From positions 1 to 40,870 of the IMG/VR virus record IMGVR_UViG_3300031841_003028: 40,870 nt of DNA. One strand, 5' to 3'. The stretch is from a virus. Made by a program: the position numbers and the translations under genes. Below, in pieces: positions 32,148 to 40,506 of the stretch (positions within the stretch are counted from its first letter, which is position 1; each line of letters starts with the position of its first letter). The notes under the pieces were generated by a model. That model had not been told where the DNA came from. It saw only the letters and a program-made list of their open reading frames with translations, and searched no databases.

Positions 32148-33338
32148 TTAGAACTCAGAACTCTCGTCTTCGTTGAAAAGATTCTCATCTGAACCATCGT
32201 TCATGAACTTCTGAACTAATTGTTTTACAAAAGTTCTCTCAGAGTCAACACCACCATCATCCATGAATTGTGGGTAGATAGAAACTTCAGAAGCCTCATC
32301 CAATCCGAAACCATCGTAAACCAAACCAGCCATCTCAACTGAAGTTCTCGTAGAAACACCACTTGAAACTTTACCATTATCTGATTTAGATTCCATTCTT
32401 GTAGTGTGAGAAATCTCAGAGATAGCCTGAAGTAAAGTTGGGTCAACATGTGGGAACATGTAACTTAACAAACCAAACTCTTCTTCATCAGTTAGAACAT
32501 CCATCTCAACGATAGTGAATCTATCCATAAGAGCCTTATCCATAACACGAGTAGAAGTATACTCATTACCGATGTTAGCGGTGGCCACGAATGTGACACC
32601 CTCGGCAACTGGGATAGTTTCTTGACCATCAGACTCATCAAGTCTCAAGTATCTTTGACCTTGGTCAAGAACGGTCATCAAGATGTTCCATGCATCTGGA
32701 TGAGCTCTTGATAACTCATCAAGAAGAATCACAGCGTTTGGTGTTTGAATAGCCTTTACAAATAAAGACTCAGAAAAGTAAGTACCTTTCTTCTTATCAA
32801 ACTGAACATTACCAACTAAGGTAGCTCTTGGGTCTTGAGTAGAACCCATGTTGAAATAGAAGTCAGGTCTATCCAACGAATTAACAAGTGACTTAGCAGC
32901 CATGGTTTTACCACAACCAGCCGGGCCAGTCATCAAAATGTTTTTACCTCTTACGGCAGACCTAATCAAGTATTTCCACTTGAGTTCAGACATAACCAAA
33001 CCTTGTGGTTTTAGTTTGTAAGAAGTGTGAATAAAATTCAACATCTCTGCGTGGTCTGTAGGAACATCCACAGAAGAGACATCAAATACAGGAGCAGATG
33101 TCTTCTCAAATTCAGACATTGGAACTGCCCACCAATATGTTTTACCAGATTTGTTGACCCTTTGTTCAAGAGCCATACCATTGTTAAATGCTTTTTTACG
33201 AGCACCGGTAGTAATAGACGAAGTATACTTGACTCCATTAGAGTCCCAAGCATTATACCTATTACCAGATTTTTCTACTTTTACAACAATATTATTCATA
33301 TTATTTTTTTCCTTTTCTTTTGTTAATTTTTCACTCAT
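32148..33338 (-). CDS. MoxR/CobS-like AAA+ ATPase (396 aa)
   Basis: Walker A GPAGCGKT is at 138-145 and Walker B ILLDELS at 204-210, followed by the sensor region FVATANIGNEYTSTRVMD. Before the AAA+ core is a 110-residue extension with a basic start and a WWAVPM motif. The C-terminus is acidic. MoxR-type ATPases remodel partner proteins together with a VWA protein, and one is encoded next to it here. In cyanophages a related protein is annotated cobS. The start is uncertain: MSEK at 33338 has almost no leader after promoter P5, and ATG 33299 with AGGA about 11 bases upstream is an alternative. Confidence 0.8.
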   Translation of the reverse strand: MSEKLTKEKEKNNMNNIVVKVEKSGNRYNAWDSNGVKYTSSITTGARKKAFNNGMALEQRVNKSGKTYWWAVPMSEFEKTSAPVFDVSSVDVPTDHAEMLNFIHTSYKLKPQGLVMSELKWKYLIRSAVRGKNILMTGPAGCGKTMAAKSLVNSLDRPDFYFNMGSTQDPRATLVGNVQFDKKKGTYFSESLFVKAIQTPNAVILLDELSRAHPDAWNILMTVLDQGQRYLRLDESDGQETIPVAEGVTFVATANIGNEYTSTRVMDKALMDRFTIVEMDVLTDEEEFGLLSYMFPHVDPTLLQAISEISHTTRMESKSDNGKVSSGVSTRTSVEMAGLVYDGFGLDEASEVSIYPQFMDDGGVDSERTFVKQLVQKFMNDGSDENLFNEDESSEF

Positions 33339-33350
33339 TATTTATACCTA

Positions 33351-33380
33351 AATATACTAATAAAAACCTATATGTGTCAA
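33351..33380 (-). promoter_or_regulatory. Sigma70-type early promoter P5
   Basis: TTGACA (33375-33380), an 18-base spacer and TATATT (33351-33356) on the minus strand, with A8-GC upstream. The downstream TAGGTAT is shared with promoter P6. It precedes the MoxR-type gene, whose first ATG lies only 12 bases after the -10 box. Confidence 0.85.
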
Positions 33381-33398
33381 GCTTTTTTTTCACTTTTT

Positions 33399-33587
33399 TT
33401 AATTTTTTTTCTTGTACCAATGTAATGTTCCATTTGCTGTTTGGAATGTACCCCAACCACAAGACTTCCAAATACATTTCCATTCTATTCTAAATATAGA
33501 ATCTTTGTATGGTTTCATATTCCATTTACATTCCATACACTCTGGTGTATGTTCTCTCCAAAATTTATTATGTAACCATCTCATCAT
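33399..33587 (-). CDS. Zinc-ribbon microprotein (62 aa)
   Basis: CMEC at about 17-20 and a later pair C...C in WKCIWKSCGWGTFQ (about 37-44) give a four-cysteine zinc ribbon. The sequence is aromatic-rich, with several Trp, and basic at its end (HWYKKKN). Two-Cys pairs about 17 residues apart are typical of small DNA-binding or protein-binding ribbons. GGAG lies about seven bases before the ATG. It lies between the VWA and MoxR genes, so it may be a third part of that system. Confidence 0.7.
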   Translation of the reverse strand: MMRWLHNKFWREHTPECMECKWNMKPYKDSIFRIEWKCIWKSCGWGTFQTANGTLHWYKKKN

Positions 33588-35768
33588 TTATTTCTCCAAG
33601 AATTTAGAGTTCATTGTTTTACTAATCTGAGTAACATTTTGTAGATTGATGAACTCAGCATCTTTACCATACATTTTTTTGAAATCGGTCATGTTTTGAC
33701 CACGGTCATAGTTATCACCAACAAAGTAACTAAGAACTTTGATACCCATTTTTCTGAACTCATTAACTTGAGTTTTAGTGTGATTAACAGCTTCATCGTT
33801 ATAGTAATTGAAATCAGAACTACTGAACATAGGCATTCCATCTGAAAGATTTAAGAAGTAAGAGTCACGACCATTTATACTTGGTAACATATCTTTCATA
33901 AGAGCCTCAAAACATAATCCTTCAGGAGTAGTTCCACCAGGATAAATATGTGGGAACATTTTCTTTACTTTGTTAAACTTGTCAACTCTTGAATCATAAC
34001 CAACAAGAACCAAAGGATATTCACCACCATAACCACGAGAGTTAGTAGAGTGTGTACTTCTGAAAGAAACTTGAACATCAACATTAGAAATCATGTCAAC
34101 TGCCTTTATGATTGCCACTACAGAAGTCATAGTGTTTTTCCATTTGTCTCCACTCATAGAACCACTAGCGTCAACTGAAATATGTAAGAATGCATCTGAG
34201 TATTGTTCTGTGAAAGTAGATTGAAAAACTCTCTCATTACCAAAACCTAACTCAGCGATTAATCTTTTGTCAATACGACCTTTATCTTGTCTTGTCCACT
34301 TTAAGTCACGAGACTCACCACGAACTTGAAGTTTTCTACCCAACTTAGTTCCAAGTGAAATACCATTAGTCAACCACTCAGGTGATTCTTCATGGTAGTA
34401 ACCACCACTTCTAACCAAGTAAGGAAATGCATTTGTATCAATCATTGATTGAGTAAGTTTCTTAACATAGACAACTTCACAACCATTTTTAATCATGGTG
34501 TATTCACCAGTGTTGTAATCATAAGAACCACGAGTTTCAATATCAGAACCAGCCTTAACTTTTTCAACTCCAGCACTTTCCATAGTTTGAATCATTTTAG
34601 AATCTTTCTTACTTAAGATACCAGTCTTTTGTGGTTTTCCATCATTAAATTTTTTCTGTTTATCAAGAGCATTTTGTAATTGTTTTTGTTGTTTCTCAGA
34701 TAACTCAACATCCGAAGTTGGTGTTGGATAATCTTTTTGGTCAATTGATTCAGGAAGAAAATCTTCTGAAGTAGGTAAATCAATACCAGCTTCTTCAGGT
34801 GTTAATGGGTCTAAACCATTTCTCTCTCTGTGATAATTCTCAGTATCTAAATCATCAAGAGCTTGAGCAAGTTTTCCATTCATCTCTTGATTCTCTAATC
34901 TGTTCTCATCAGAAACCTCAGGAAGAATATTAACATTATCAAGGATGTATCCATAAACTTCAAGAGCCACATTGAAAGCGTCTTCAGTAGATTCTAAATT
35001 TTTAACTCTACCACCACCAAAGATTGTTTTGTAAATTTTATCAAGGTCAGGAAGAACATCTAATCTACGATTCTCATTAGTTAGATTTAAGATTCTGAAA
35101 ATATATGAATCCCAATCTAAATCAGTATACTCATTAGATTTGATACCTTTATCAATGATATTAGAATGGAAGTACTTGTTGTACATTGATTGATAATAAC
35201 CTTTGTAACCAGGTGAAGAAGAATAAACATACCAATCAATTCGTCTATCTTCAACATAGTTTAATAAATTTTTGACATGACCAATAACATCATATCTTGA
35301 GTAACCAATCTTTTCAGCGTCTAAGTAAATCTCTTCAGTAATGTTACTCTCAAGATTCTTTAAGAACTCAAAGTTAGATAACTTAATGTGAGAACCCTCA
35401 TGAAGAGCCAACCCAACAATAGGGTCAAAGTTTTTCTCATCAATCTTGGAACCAATAACTACGGTCTTACCATTAGTGTAAGACTCATCACGATTTTGAA
35501 ACTTAACAGGAATGTCACTACGACCAGTAACAATGTTTACAAAGTTTGAGATAGCTCGTCTGTAAGAAGCCAACTGAATGTGGTCAATACCTTTCTTGAC
35601 TGGTTGTTCATCATCAAGAATATCAGTTCTACGAGTAGACCAATCATTATCAGACCAAAACGAAGAGAATGGACTATTGGTTTTGTTACCAACAGAATAT
35701 TTCTCACGAAGAGCCATTGGATTAAAATGTTTAAAATTGTTGTTTTTCAAATTATTTCCCTTTTTCAT
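33588..35768 (-). CDS. VWA-domain protein with HExxH motif, CobT-like (726 aa)
   Basis: A C-terminal von Willebrand A domain carries a full MIDAS: DASGSMSG from about 533, the Thr in GGTTPEG near 611 and the Asp in LSDGMPMF near 643. Near the N-terminus, GLALHEGSHIKLS places HEGSH at 123-127, a HExxH metal site as in VWA-linked metallopeptidase-like domains. The middle (about 300-430) is charged and low in complexity. VWA proteins with MoxR/CobS ATPases act as chaperone or metal-insertion pairs, and the neighbour is such an ATPase. AGG lies just before the ATG, 8 bases after the -10 of promoter P6; a TTG at codon 7 with AAGGGAA is an alternative start. Confidence 0.8.
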   Translation of the reverse strand: MKKGNNLKNNNFKHFNPMALREKYSVGNKTNSPFSSFWSDNDWSTRRTDILDDEQPVKKGIDHIQLASYRRAISNFVNIVTGRSDIPVKFQNRDESYTNGKTVVIGSKIDEKNFDPIVGLALHEGSHIKLSNFEFLKNLESNITEEIYLDAEKIGYSRYDVIGHVKNLLNYVEDRRIDWYVYSSSPGYKGYYQSMYNKYFHSNIIDKGIKSNEYTDLDWDSYIFRILNLTNENRRLDVLPDLDKIYKTIFGGGRVKNLESTEDAFNVALEVYGYILDNVNILPEVSDENRLENQEMNGKLAQALDDLDTENYHRERNGLDPLTPEEAGIDLPTSEDFLPESIDQKDYPTPTSDVELSEKQQKQLQNALDKQKKFNDGKPQKTGILSKKDSKMIQTMESAGVEKVKAGSDIETRGSYDYNTGEYTMIKNGCEVVYVKKLTQSMIDTNAFPYLVRSGGYYHEESPEWLTNGISLGTKLGRKLQVRGESRDLKWTRQDKGRIDKRLIAELGFGNERVFQSTFTEQYSDAFLHISVDASGSMSGDKWKNTMTSVVAIIKAVDMISNVDVQVSFRSTHSTNSRGYGGEYPLVLVGYDSRVDKFNKVKKMFPHIYPGGTTPEGLCFEALMKDMLPSINGRDSYFLNLSDGMPMFSSSDFNYYNDEAVNHTKTQVNEFRKMGIKVLSYFVGDNYDRGQNMTDFKKMYGKDAEFINLQNVTQISKTMNSKFLEK

Positions 35769-35887
35769 ATACCTAAATATACCACTTTTTTAGTATATAA
35801 GTCAAGCATTATTTTATTTTTTTTTAAATTAATTGGATTCGTTAACCCAACAAAAATCACAAAAACTAAATATAATACCTTTCTCAT
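35765..35887 (-). CDS. Hydrophobic microprotein spanning a promoter, tentative (40 aa)
   Basis: The frame starts 8 bases after the -10 of promoter P7, reads MRKVLYLVFVIFVGLTNPIN with a signal-like hydrophobic part, and its TGA overlaps the ATG of the VWA gene (ATGA). It runs through promoter P6. The ATGA coupling is the main support. The near absence of a leader and ribosome-binding site argues against. Confidence 0.3.
   Translation of the reverse strand: MRKVLYLVFVIFVGLTNPINLKKNKIMLDLYTKKVVYLGI
35776..35805 (-). promoter_or_regulatory. Sigma70-type early promoter P6
   Basis: TTGACT (35800-35805), an 18-base spacer and TATATT (35776-35781) on the minus strand. It differs from the others by TTGACT and a less regular A-tract. 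The ATG of the VWA gene lies at 35768, eight bases past the -10, leaving almost no leader. Confidence 0.75.
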
Positions 35888-35894
35888 ATACCAT

Positions 35895-35924
35895 AAGATA
35901 CAAAAGAAAACCTATATGTGTCAA
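35895..35924 (-). promoter_or_regulatory. Sigma70-type early promoter P7
   Basis: TTGACA (35919-35924), an 18-base spacer and TATCTT (35895-35900) on the minus strand, with a long A-tract and GC upstream. The spacer shares CATATAGGTTTT with promoter P5 and the -10 side resembles P4. It lies between the cassette and the VWA gene. Confidence 0.85.
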
Positions 35925-35938
35925 GCTTTTTTTTTTAT

Positions 35939-36673
35939 TTATTGAAAATAATTATCATTATTCTTTTTAGAATTTCTACGCTTCCAAGTTCTATATAGTA
36001 TTTTAAGTACATTTGGAATGAATGAAATTACCACATTTATTATGTTGTGTTTGTTAATAAAATTATCAGTCAATATAACTGATGGTTTTATATTTGTTAC
36101 TTTATGTATCATACCACCTGGTGTATAAACTAAGTCACCCTTTTTTTGTACACCATGATATTCAGTAAATAATGTTTTAAACTTCCATCTCTTCTCACCT
36201 TGGATACATATTGCCCATGCACTACTACTTAATATATCTATATGCCAATCTGAATATGAATTCTTAGGCCCTATATAAAATGAAAAGAATAGTTTATCTT
36301 TAAACCACTTAATATTATTCCAACTACTAAATTCTTTTGGATACTTTACTTTGTTCTTTATATTACTCACAAACGATGGTGTTAATGATATTGACCAGTC
36401 TACCAAATAATATGGTTCTTTATCTTTTGTTGTTCTGATATAATCAATATAAGAACTTAGACTCATTTGTTTAGAATCGTTTCTCCATTTCATTTCTTTA
36501 TTAGAACGATATACTATAACATCCATATTACCAAATTGTTTTTTCAATCTACTAAGATTCCACTTTTTAATTATATTCCAATCAAATAATTTATCTGCAG
36601 AAATTATAAATGGTTTTTTATAATCTATATCATCTATGGATTCTATTCTATTTATTGGTAATATTTTTTTCAT
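35939..36673 (-). CDS. JmjC/cupin-type 2OG oxygenase (244 aa)
   Basis: The JmjC pattern is visible: SDWHIDILSSSAWAICIQGE holds HxD (about 143-145); GEKRWKF and GDLVYTPGGMIHKVTN follow, with the distal His near 188. Such enzymes hydroxylate protein side chains or small molecules. The C-terminal 30 residues are basic. The ATG overlaps the stop of the ATP-grasp gene (ATGA). It is the last gene of the right-hand cassette. Substrate unknown. Confidence 0.75.
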   Translation of the reverse strand: MKKILPINRIESIDDIDYKKPFIISADKLFDWNIIKKWNLSRLKKQFGNMDVIVYRSNKEMKWRNDSKQMSLSSYIDYIRTTKDKEPYYLVDWSISLTPSFVSNIKNKVKYPKEFSSWNNIKWFKDKLFFSFYIGPKNSYSDWHIDILSSSAWAICIQGEKRWKFKTLFTEYHGVQKKGDLVYTPGGMIHKVTNIKPSVILTDNFINKHNIINVVISFIPNVLKILYRTWKRRNSKKNNDNYFQ

Positions 36674-37641
36674 ATTAATTTAAAATATTTTAAAATGGAT
36701 TTTTGTTGTTTGTTTAAAAAATCTGGTATTGATGTATCTACTTTATTAAATTTATCATTGTGATAATCATAACTTATATAATAATCTTTACCAGGTAATA
36801 TCTCACCATACACATAACAAAATTCTAATATCTTATTATCCATGATATCAAATTTTAAGTTTGGTGTATTTAATTCTTTTTTAATTCTTATCATTTCATC
36901 TAATAATTCTTCATTGAATTCTTCTTCTTCCAATCCAATTAAATTTTCTTGAATCCAATTAGAGTCTTTTCTTTTATACCATGGAATATTTAGATAATCT
37001 ATATCATGTGGAAAACTTGTTGGACTATCCCAATTTTTAAATTGTCTAATCTTAACTCCATATATCTCATCTTCAGTAATAATAATTCTATGTTCAAATT
37101 CTACATCAATATAATCCATAACAAAACATGGAAAAAAATTTCCACCATTAGGTAATGATTCTCCAATTAATTGTTCTAAGATTTCTTTTTGTAAAAATTG
37201 TTCATCATATATGTGGAATAAAGATTCTGAACCTGCACCCTTAGATGATTTAACTACGGTTCCTACTTCTACATGTTCTAACAACTCATCAAAATTATTA
37301 CACACTATAGCATAAGGTCTGTATCGTTCATCAATTAATTCAAATTGTTTTATCTTATCTTCAAAATACTCATATGTAGTTTTATTAGGCCACATATTAT
37401 CACCATAGTGTTTATGTAGTTTTGGATAAACTTTTGTATGTTGTTCCATATCATCTTTATCTTGTGCAAACCTACCAATGAATATATCACTATATCCTTC
37501 ATACTCTACTATTTCATATGGAATGTTATGTTGGTCAAATAAATTAATAAACTTTGGATGATACCATCCATGTAATTGTTGTACTAATTTATCTGCCTCA
37601 TTAGGAATTTTGTATAATGTATCTTTATGTAGTGTTATCAT
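36670..37641 (-). CDS. ATP-grasp-like ligase (323 aa)
   Basis: The ATP-grasp pattern is seen in GTVVKSSKGAGSESLFHIYD (about 127-146, nucleotide-binding Lys and Gly loop), CFVMDYIDVEFEHRIIITED (about 173-192) and LKFDIMDNKILEFCY near 270, where metal-binding acidic and Asn residues sit. It would join a carboxylate to an amine or thiol using ATP. The start AAGGTATTT lies about nine bases upstream. It overlaps the aminotransferase gene by 17 bases. It may add an amino acid to a sugar or peptide, which is inference from context. Confidence 0.65.
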   Translation of the reverse strand: MITLHKDTLYKIPNEADKLVQQLHGWYHPKFINLFDQHNIPYEIVEYEGYSDIFIGRFAQDKDDMEQHTKVYPKLHKHYGDNMWPNKTTYEYFEDKIKQFELIDERYRPYAIVCNNFDELLEHVEVGTVVKSSKGAGSESLFHIYDEQFLQKEILEQLIGESLPNGGNFFPCFVMDYIDVEFEHRIIITEDEIYGVKIRQFKNWDSPTSFPHDIDYLNIPWYKRKDSNWIQENLIGLEEEEFNEELLDEMIRIKKELNTPNLKFDIMDNKILEFCYVYGEILPGKDYYISYDYHNDKFNKVDTSIPDFLNKQQKSILKYFKLI

Positions 37642-38233
37642 TTTTAAATACCTTATATGTTGTTAAGTCTCTGTAAGGTGGGTCTTCAATTAAATCAGGA
37701 TTATCATCTTCTAATATATCCATTAACTGAATACCTCTGATGGCTTGTTCTGGTGTCATATACATATTCCAACCACAAAACTCTAAGTCATCATCATGAT
37801 AACTCATACCGAAAGTTCTTCCTTCATATCTTGCCTTCTTAAACCACTCATAGTCTTCTTTATTATCACAAAGTATTGCACCACCTTTACCAATTGGAAT
37901 ATGTTTTAAAATATGAAAGGACAATCCAATATAACTTCCTTTAATATACATATTTCTTTTTAATCGTTTTGCAGAATCCCATATTGGATATGGTTTGAGT
38001 TGATACATTCCTTCCCACTCTCTATCTTCAAACTCTACTTTACCACCTGAATGTATAACTGACATTGGAATAGATAAGTAAGTATGTTTAGGTAATATTG
38101 TTTTCTCAACACCCAACCTCTTACATATTAAAAATATGGCATTAGTACAACTATCTACACATGCAACATATGGTGCACCTGTATACTCACTTAGTTTCTT
38201 TTCAAATTCTTCTACAACTATATATGGGTTCAT
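37625..38233 (-). CDS. DegT/DnrJ-family aminotransferase, shortened (202 aa)
   Basis: The family marks are present: EYTGAPYVACVDSCTNAIFL near the start, WDSAKRLKRN and SFHILKHIPIGKGGAILCDN, in which Lys (about 109) matches the PLP Lys of the usual SFHxxK. The whole is 202 residues against about 370 for these sugar aminotransferases, so most of the C-terminal domain is absent. It may work with another subunit or bind sugar without transamination. GGAGTAGATATA precedes the ATG. It lies in the glycan-like cassette beside WbqC. Confidence 0.7.
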   Translation of the reverse strand: MNPYIVVEEFEKKLSEYTGAPYVACVDSCTNAIFLICKRLGVEKTILPKHTYLSIPMSVIHSGGKVEFEDREWEGMYQLKPYPIWDSAKRLKRNMYIKGSYIGLSFHILKHIPIGKGGAILCDNKEDYEWFKKARYEGRTFGMSYHDDDLEFCGWNMYMTPEQAIRGIQLMDILEDDNPDLIEDPPYRDLTTYKVFKNDNTT

Positions 38234-38844
38234 ATTATATCTACTCCATTGATAAATATATTATCCAATACTGAAAAATAGTTTTTTGTTTTATAATCAA
38301 TATACTCTAATTTGATATCATTAAATAAACTTTCATCAATATAATTTGTTGCACTTGGGCCTGATACATAATGTGTTCCACCAAGTTCTTTTATTAATTG
38401 AACTAATCTTTCTGATGAATTTCCTTTTAGATTAAAGTCTTCTGAATAATAAAACTCTGTATTGATGTTTAAGGTTTTAGAAATCTTTTTCATAGTGTAC
38501 CGATTTAACTCGTATAGATATTTCCAATCTTGTAAATAGAAATCTAATAAATGTTTATATTGGTTAAAGTATTTTTCTTTACCATATTTCTGTACAATAC
38601 TTTTATAATGTTTCTTTTTCCAATTAATTTTATTACATATTTTAATATCAATTATATTTGTATCTAAACTTTCTCTATGAATTGGAACTGATAACCATTG
38701 ATTAGGTCTAATCTTATTTCGTGTTCTCCAATCTTGTTTGGTGAATTGTACATTGTCGTAAAAGACAAACTTATCTACTGAATTAATTAATTCAAATACA
38801 CCAGTCCAAGGTAGGTAATTACTTTGTAGTATTGCTATCTTCAT
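38230..38844 (-). CDS. wbqC: WbqC-like protein (204 aa)
   Basis: The start MKIAILQSNYLPWTGVFELI and the following FVFYDNVQFTKQDWRTRNKI are the WbqC family signature. The C-terminal half (RLVQLIKELGGTHYVSGPSA) also fits. WbqC proteins lie in O-antigen and other surface-glycan clusters and are thought to take part in modified-sugar synthesis; the reaction is not settled. I start at ATG 38844 because it matches the family N-terminus; earlier ATGs would add up to eight residues. It overlaps both neighbours. Confidence 0.8.
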   Translation of the reverse strand: MKIAILQSNYLPWTGVFELINSVDKFVFYDNVQFTKQDWRTRNKIRPNQWLSVPIHRESLDTNIIDIKICNKINWKKKHYKSIVQKYGKEKYFNQYKHLLDFYLQDWKYLYELNRYTMKKISKTLNINTEFYYSEDFNLKGNSSERLVQLIKELGGTHYVSGPSATNYIDESLFNDIKLEYIDYKTKNYFSVLDNIFINGVDII

Positions 38845-39904
38845 CAAACATTTCATCCCAATTGTCATCCCAATATGGTTGAGTTAATCTTGCACCATAA
38901 GAATCGGTATACATATAATCTGTATTAAAACTTCCAGTTTGTATTATATTACCATCTTTACCATACTCTACAAATGTTCCTGTATTTTGGTCTTCTTCTA
39001 ACCAAAGGGTTCCATCAGTATAAAACTCTAATTGTGTTCCATAGTGTTCATTATCTTTCCAATTTCTTACAATCTTTAATTTACCATTTGGCCACCAACT
39101 TAAAGATTTACCATCAGTTCGTTTACCATCTTTATAATTCCATTCATATCTCTTGACACCATTTGGCCAATATAATGTGAATGTCCCATCAATAGGTGTT
39201 TCATAATGTATCCCAACTTCCCTATCCATTTGATTAGCAAATCTATCATGTAGTATTGGGTCAATATTCCAATTCTCAATGTTATGAAAATACTCACCAT
39301 CATACCATTTGTATCCAATATATAATTGTGAGTAATCATTCCAAGTATCTTTATCACACCAATTGATTATTAATATTCTTCTCTTACCTTTAAATTCTTC
39401 TGGTGTAAACGCATGCCACCTTTTAATCTTATTAGAATTTTTCCAACCCACACCACCATTTGGTTTCCAATCTAACTTTGTATGTAATGTGGTCTCATCA
39501 CTATATAAGTCTGTTGCTAAGTTTTGTTCATCATCTTTATCTATATAAAGTAATATAGATAATAACTTTTCATCTAAGTCGGTATGTACTTCAAGTTCAA
39601 ATGGATATCTATCATCTACTAATTCAGGTCGTAAATAACAATTTGATAAGTCCACATCAAATACATCTTCCCACATTTTTCTATCATTTATAGATTCCAT
39701 TAGACTTCTAAATTGTGGATTCTCGTCTACAAATTTATCATTAAGGAAAACTCTATTATCAACACTCTTCCTTTTTAATCCATCTATATTACTATAGTCT
39801 GAATCTAATTCAGAATAATTTAATAATAAATTAAATTCATTTTTGTCCAAAACATTTTCAAATAAAAAATGTTCCCAAGGTTCATTTACTTTTTTTGATT
39901 TCAT
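38819..39904 (-). CDS. 2OG oxygenase fused to YwqK/MORN-like repeats (361 aa)
   Basis: The N-terminal part (about 80-190) has a prolyl-hydroxylase-like oxygenase pattern: FELEVHTDLDEKLLSILLYI with HxD near 107, then RWHAFTPEEFKGKRRILIIN with the distal His near 163 and an Arg for 2-oxoglutarate. From about 240, short repeats of the form W/Y-x-NG-x4 (TLYWPNGVKRYEWNYKDGKR, then SWWPNGKLK and LEFYTDGTLW) are YwqK/MORN-like. The start at 39904 overlaps the previous stop (ATGA). The fusion is unusual; the repeats may bind the substrate or a partner. Confidence 0.7.
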   Translation of the reverse strand: MKSKKVNEPWEHFLFENVLDKNEFNLLLNYSELDSDYSNIDGLKRKSVDNRVFLNDKFVDENPQFRSLMESINDRKMWEDVFDVDLSNCYLRPELVDDRYPFELEVHTDLDEKLLSILLYIDKDDEQNLATDLYSDETTLHTKLDWKPNGGVGWKNSNKIKRWHAFTPEEFKGKRRILIINWCDKDTWNDYSQLYIGYKWYDGEYFHNIENWNIDPILHDRFANQMDREVGIHYETPIDGTFTLYWPNGVKRYEWNYKDGKRTDGKSLSWWPNGKLKIVRNWKDNEHYGTQLEFYTDGTLWLEEDQNTGTFVEYGKDGNIIQTGSFNTDYMYTDSYGARLTQPYWDDNWDEMFDEDSNTTK

Positions 39905-40506
39905 TTTTGTATTACTCCATTCAGATAGTCTGCCCATAATTTATGTGACTCTTTCGTTGGGTGACCATCAAACCCTCTCGTCATTGATTCACCATTATTA
40001 ATACAATAACTTCTAAAGTTTAACTCTTCATCAAATAAACTTGGAAAGGTTTCTTTATCAATAAGTTTAATATAATCAATATAATCTTTTCTATTGATAG
40101 TATCAAATGTTAAGAAAAAGAAAAACTTCTTTTGATTGTATTTCAAATAATTCTGTAATGTTAAAACTTGGTTTATAAAGTTTAAGTAAAACCAATCATC
40201 CTTAAACCATTGTAATTGGTTATTGATTGTCTTGTTCATACTTTTAAACTTTTCACCACCTGTTGGATTTTGTTTTATCCACTCATCATAATAATATTCA
40301 TATCTATAGATAGATGTCCAACCAATTATATAATAGTCGTATTCTAAGTCTCGGTCTAATGTTGTTCTTAAGATATATTGATTACTTATACCACATTGTG
40401 CATCGTTGGTTACATCACCATTTAATAAATATGGAAAGGCCTCATTCTCTCTATCCTTTAATTCATCACCATATACAAAACTACAACCATTAGTATATAT
40501 CTTCAT
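39901..40506 (-). CDS. SGNH/GDSL-hydrolase-like protein (201 aa)
   Basis: The N-terminus KIYTNGCSFVYGDELKDREN holds the block-I-like GCSF serine. The C-terminus FDGHPTKESHKLWADYL has the D-x-x-H pair of block V (DGHPT). The middle is aromatic and Lys-rich and not diagnostic. SGNH proteins remove or transfer acyl groups, often on glycans. The start is set at ATG 40506, with GAGG about seven bases upstream; it overlaps the sulfotransferase gene. Confidence 0.7.
   Translation of the reverse strand: MKIYTNGCSFVYGDELKDRENEAFPYLLNGDVTNDAQCGISNQYILRTTLDRDLEYDYYIIGWTSIYRYEYYYDEWIKQNPTGGEKFKSMNKTINNQLQWFKDDWFYLNFINQVLTLQNYLKYNQKKFFFFLTFDTINRKDYIDYIKLIDKETFPSLFDEELNFRSYCINNGESMTRGFDGHPTKESHKLWADYLNGVIQK

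Noticed and set aside
31173-33338. Cobalamin biosynthesis role for the CobS-like ATPase
   Set aside because: No other cobalamin gene is present, and the VWA neighbour with HExxH fits a general MoxR-VWA pair better.
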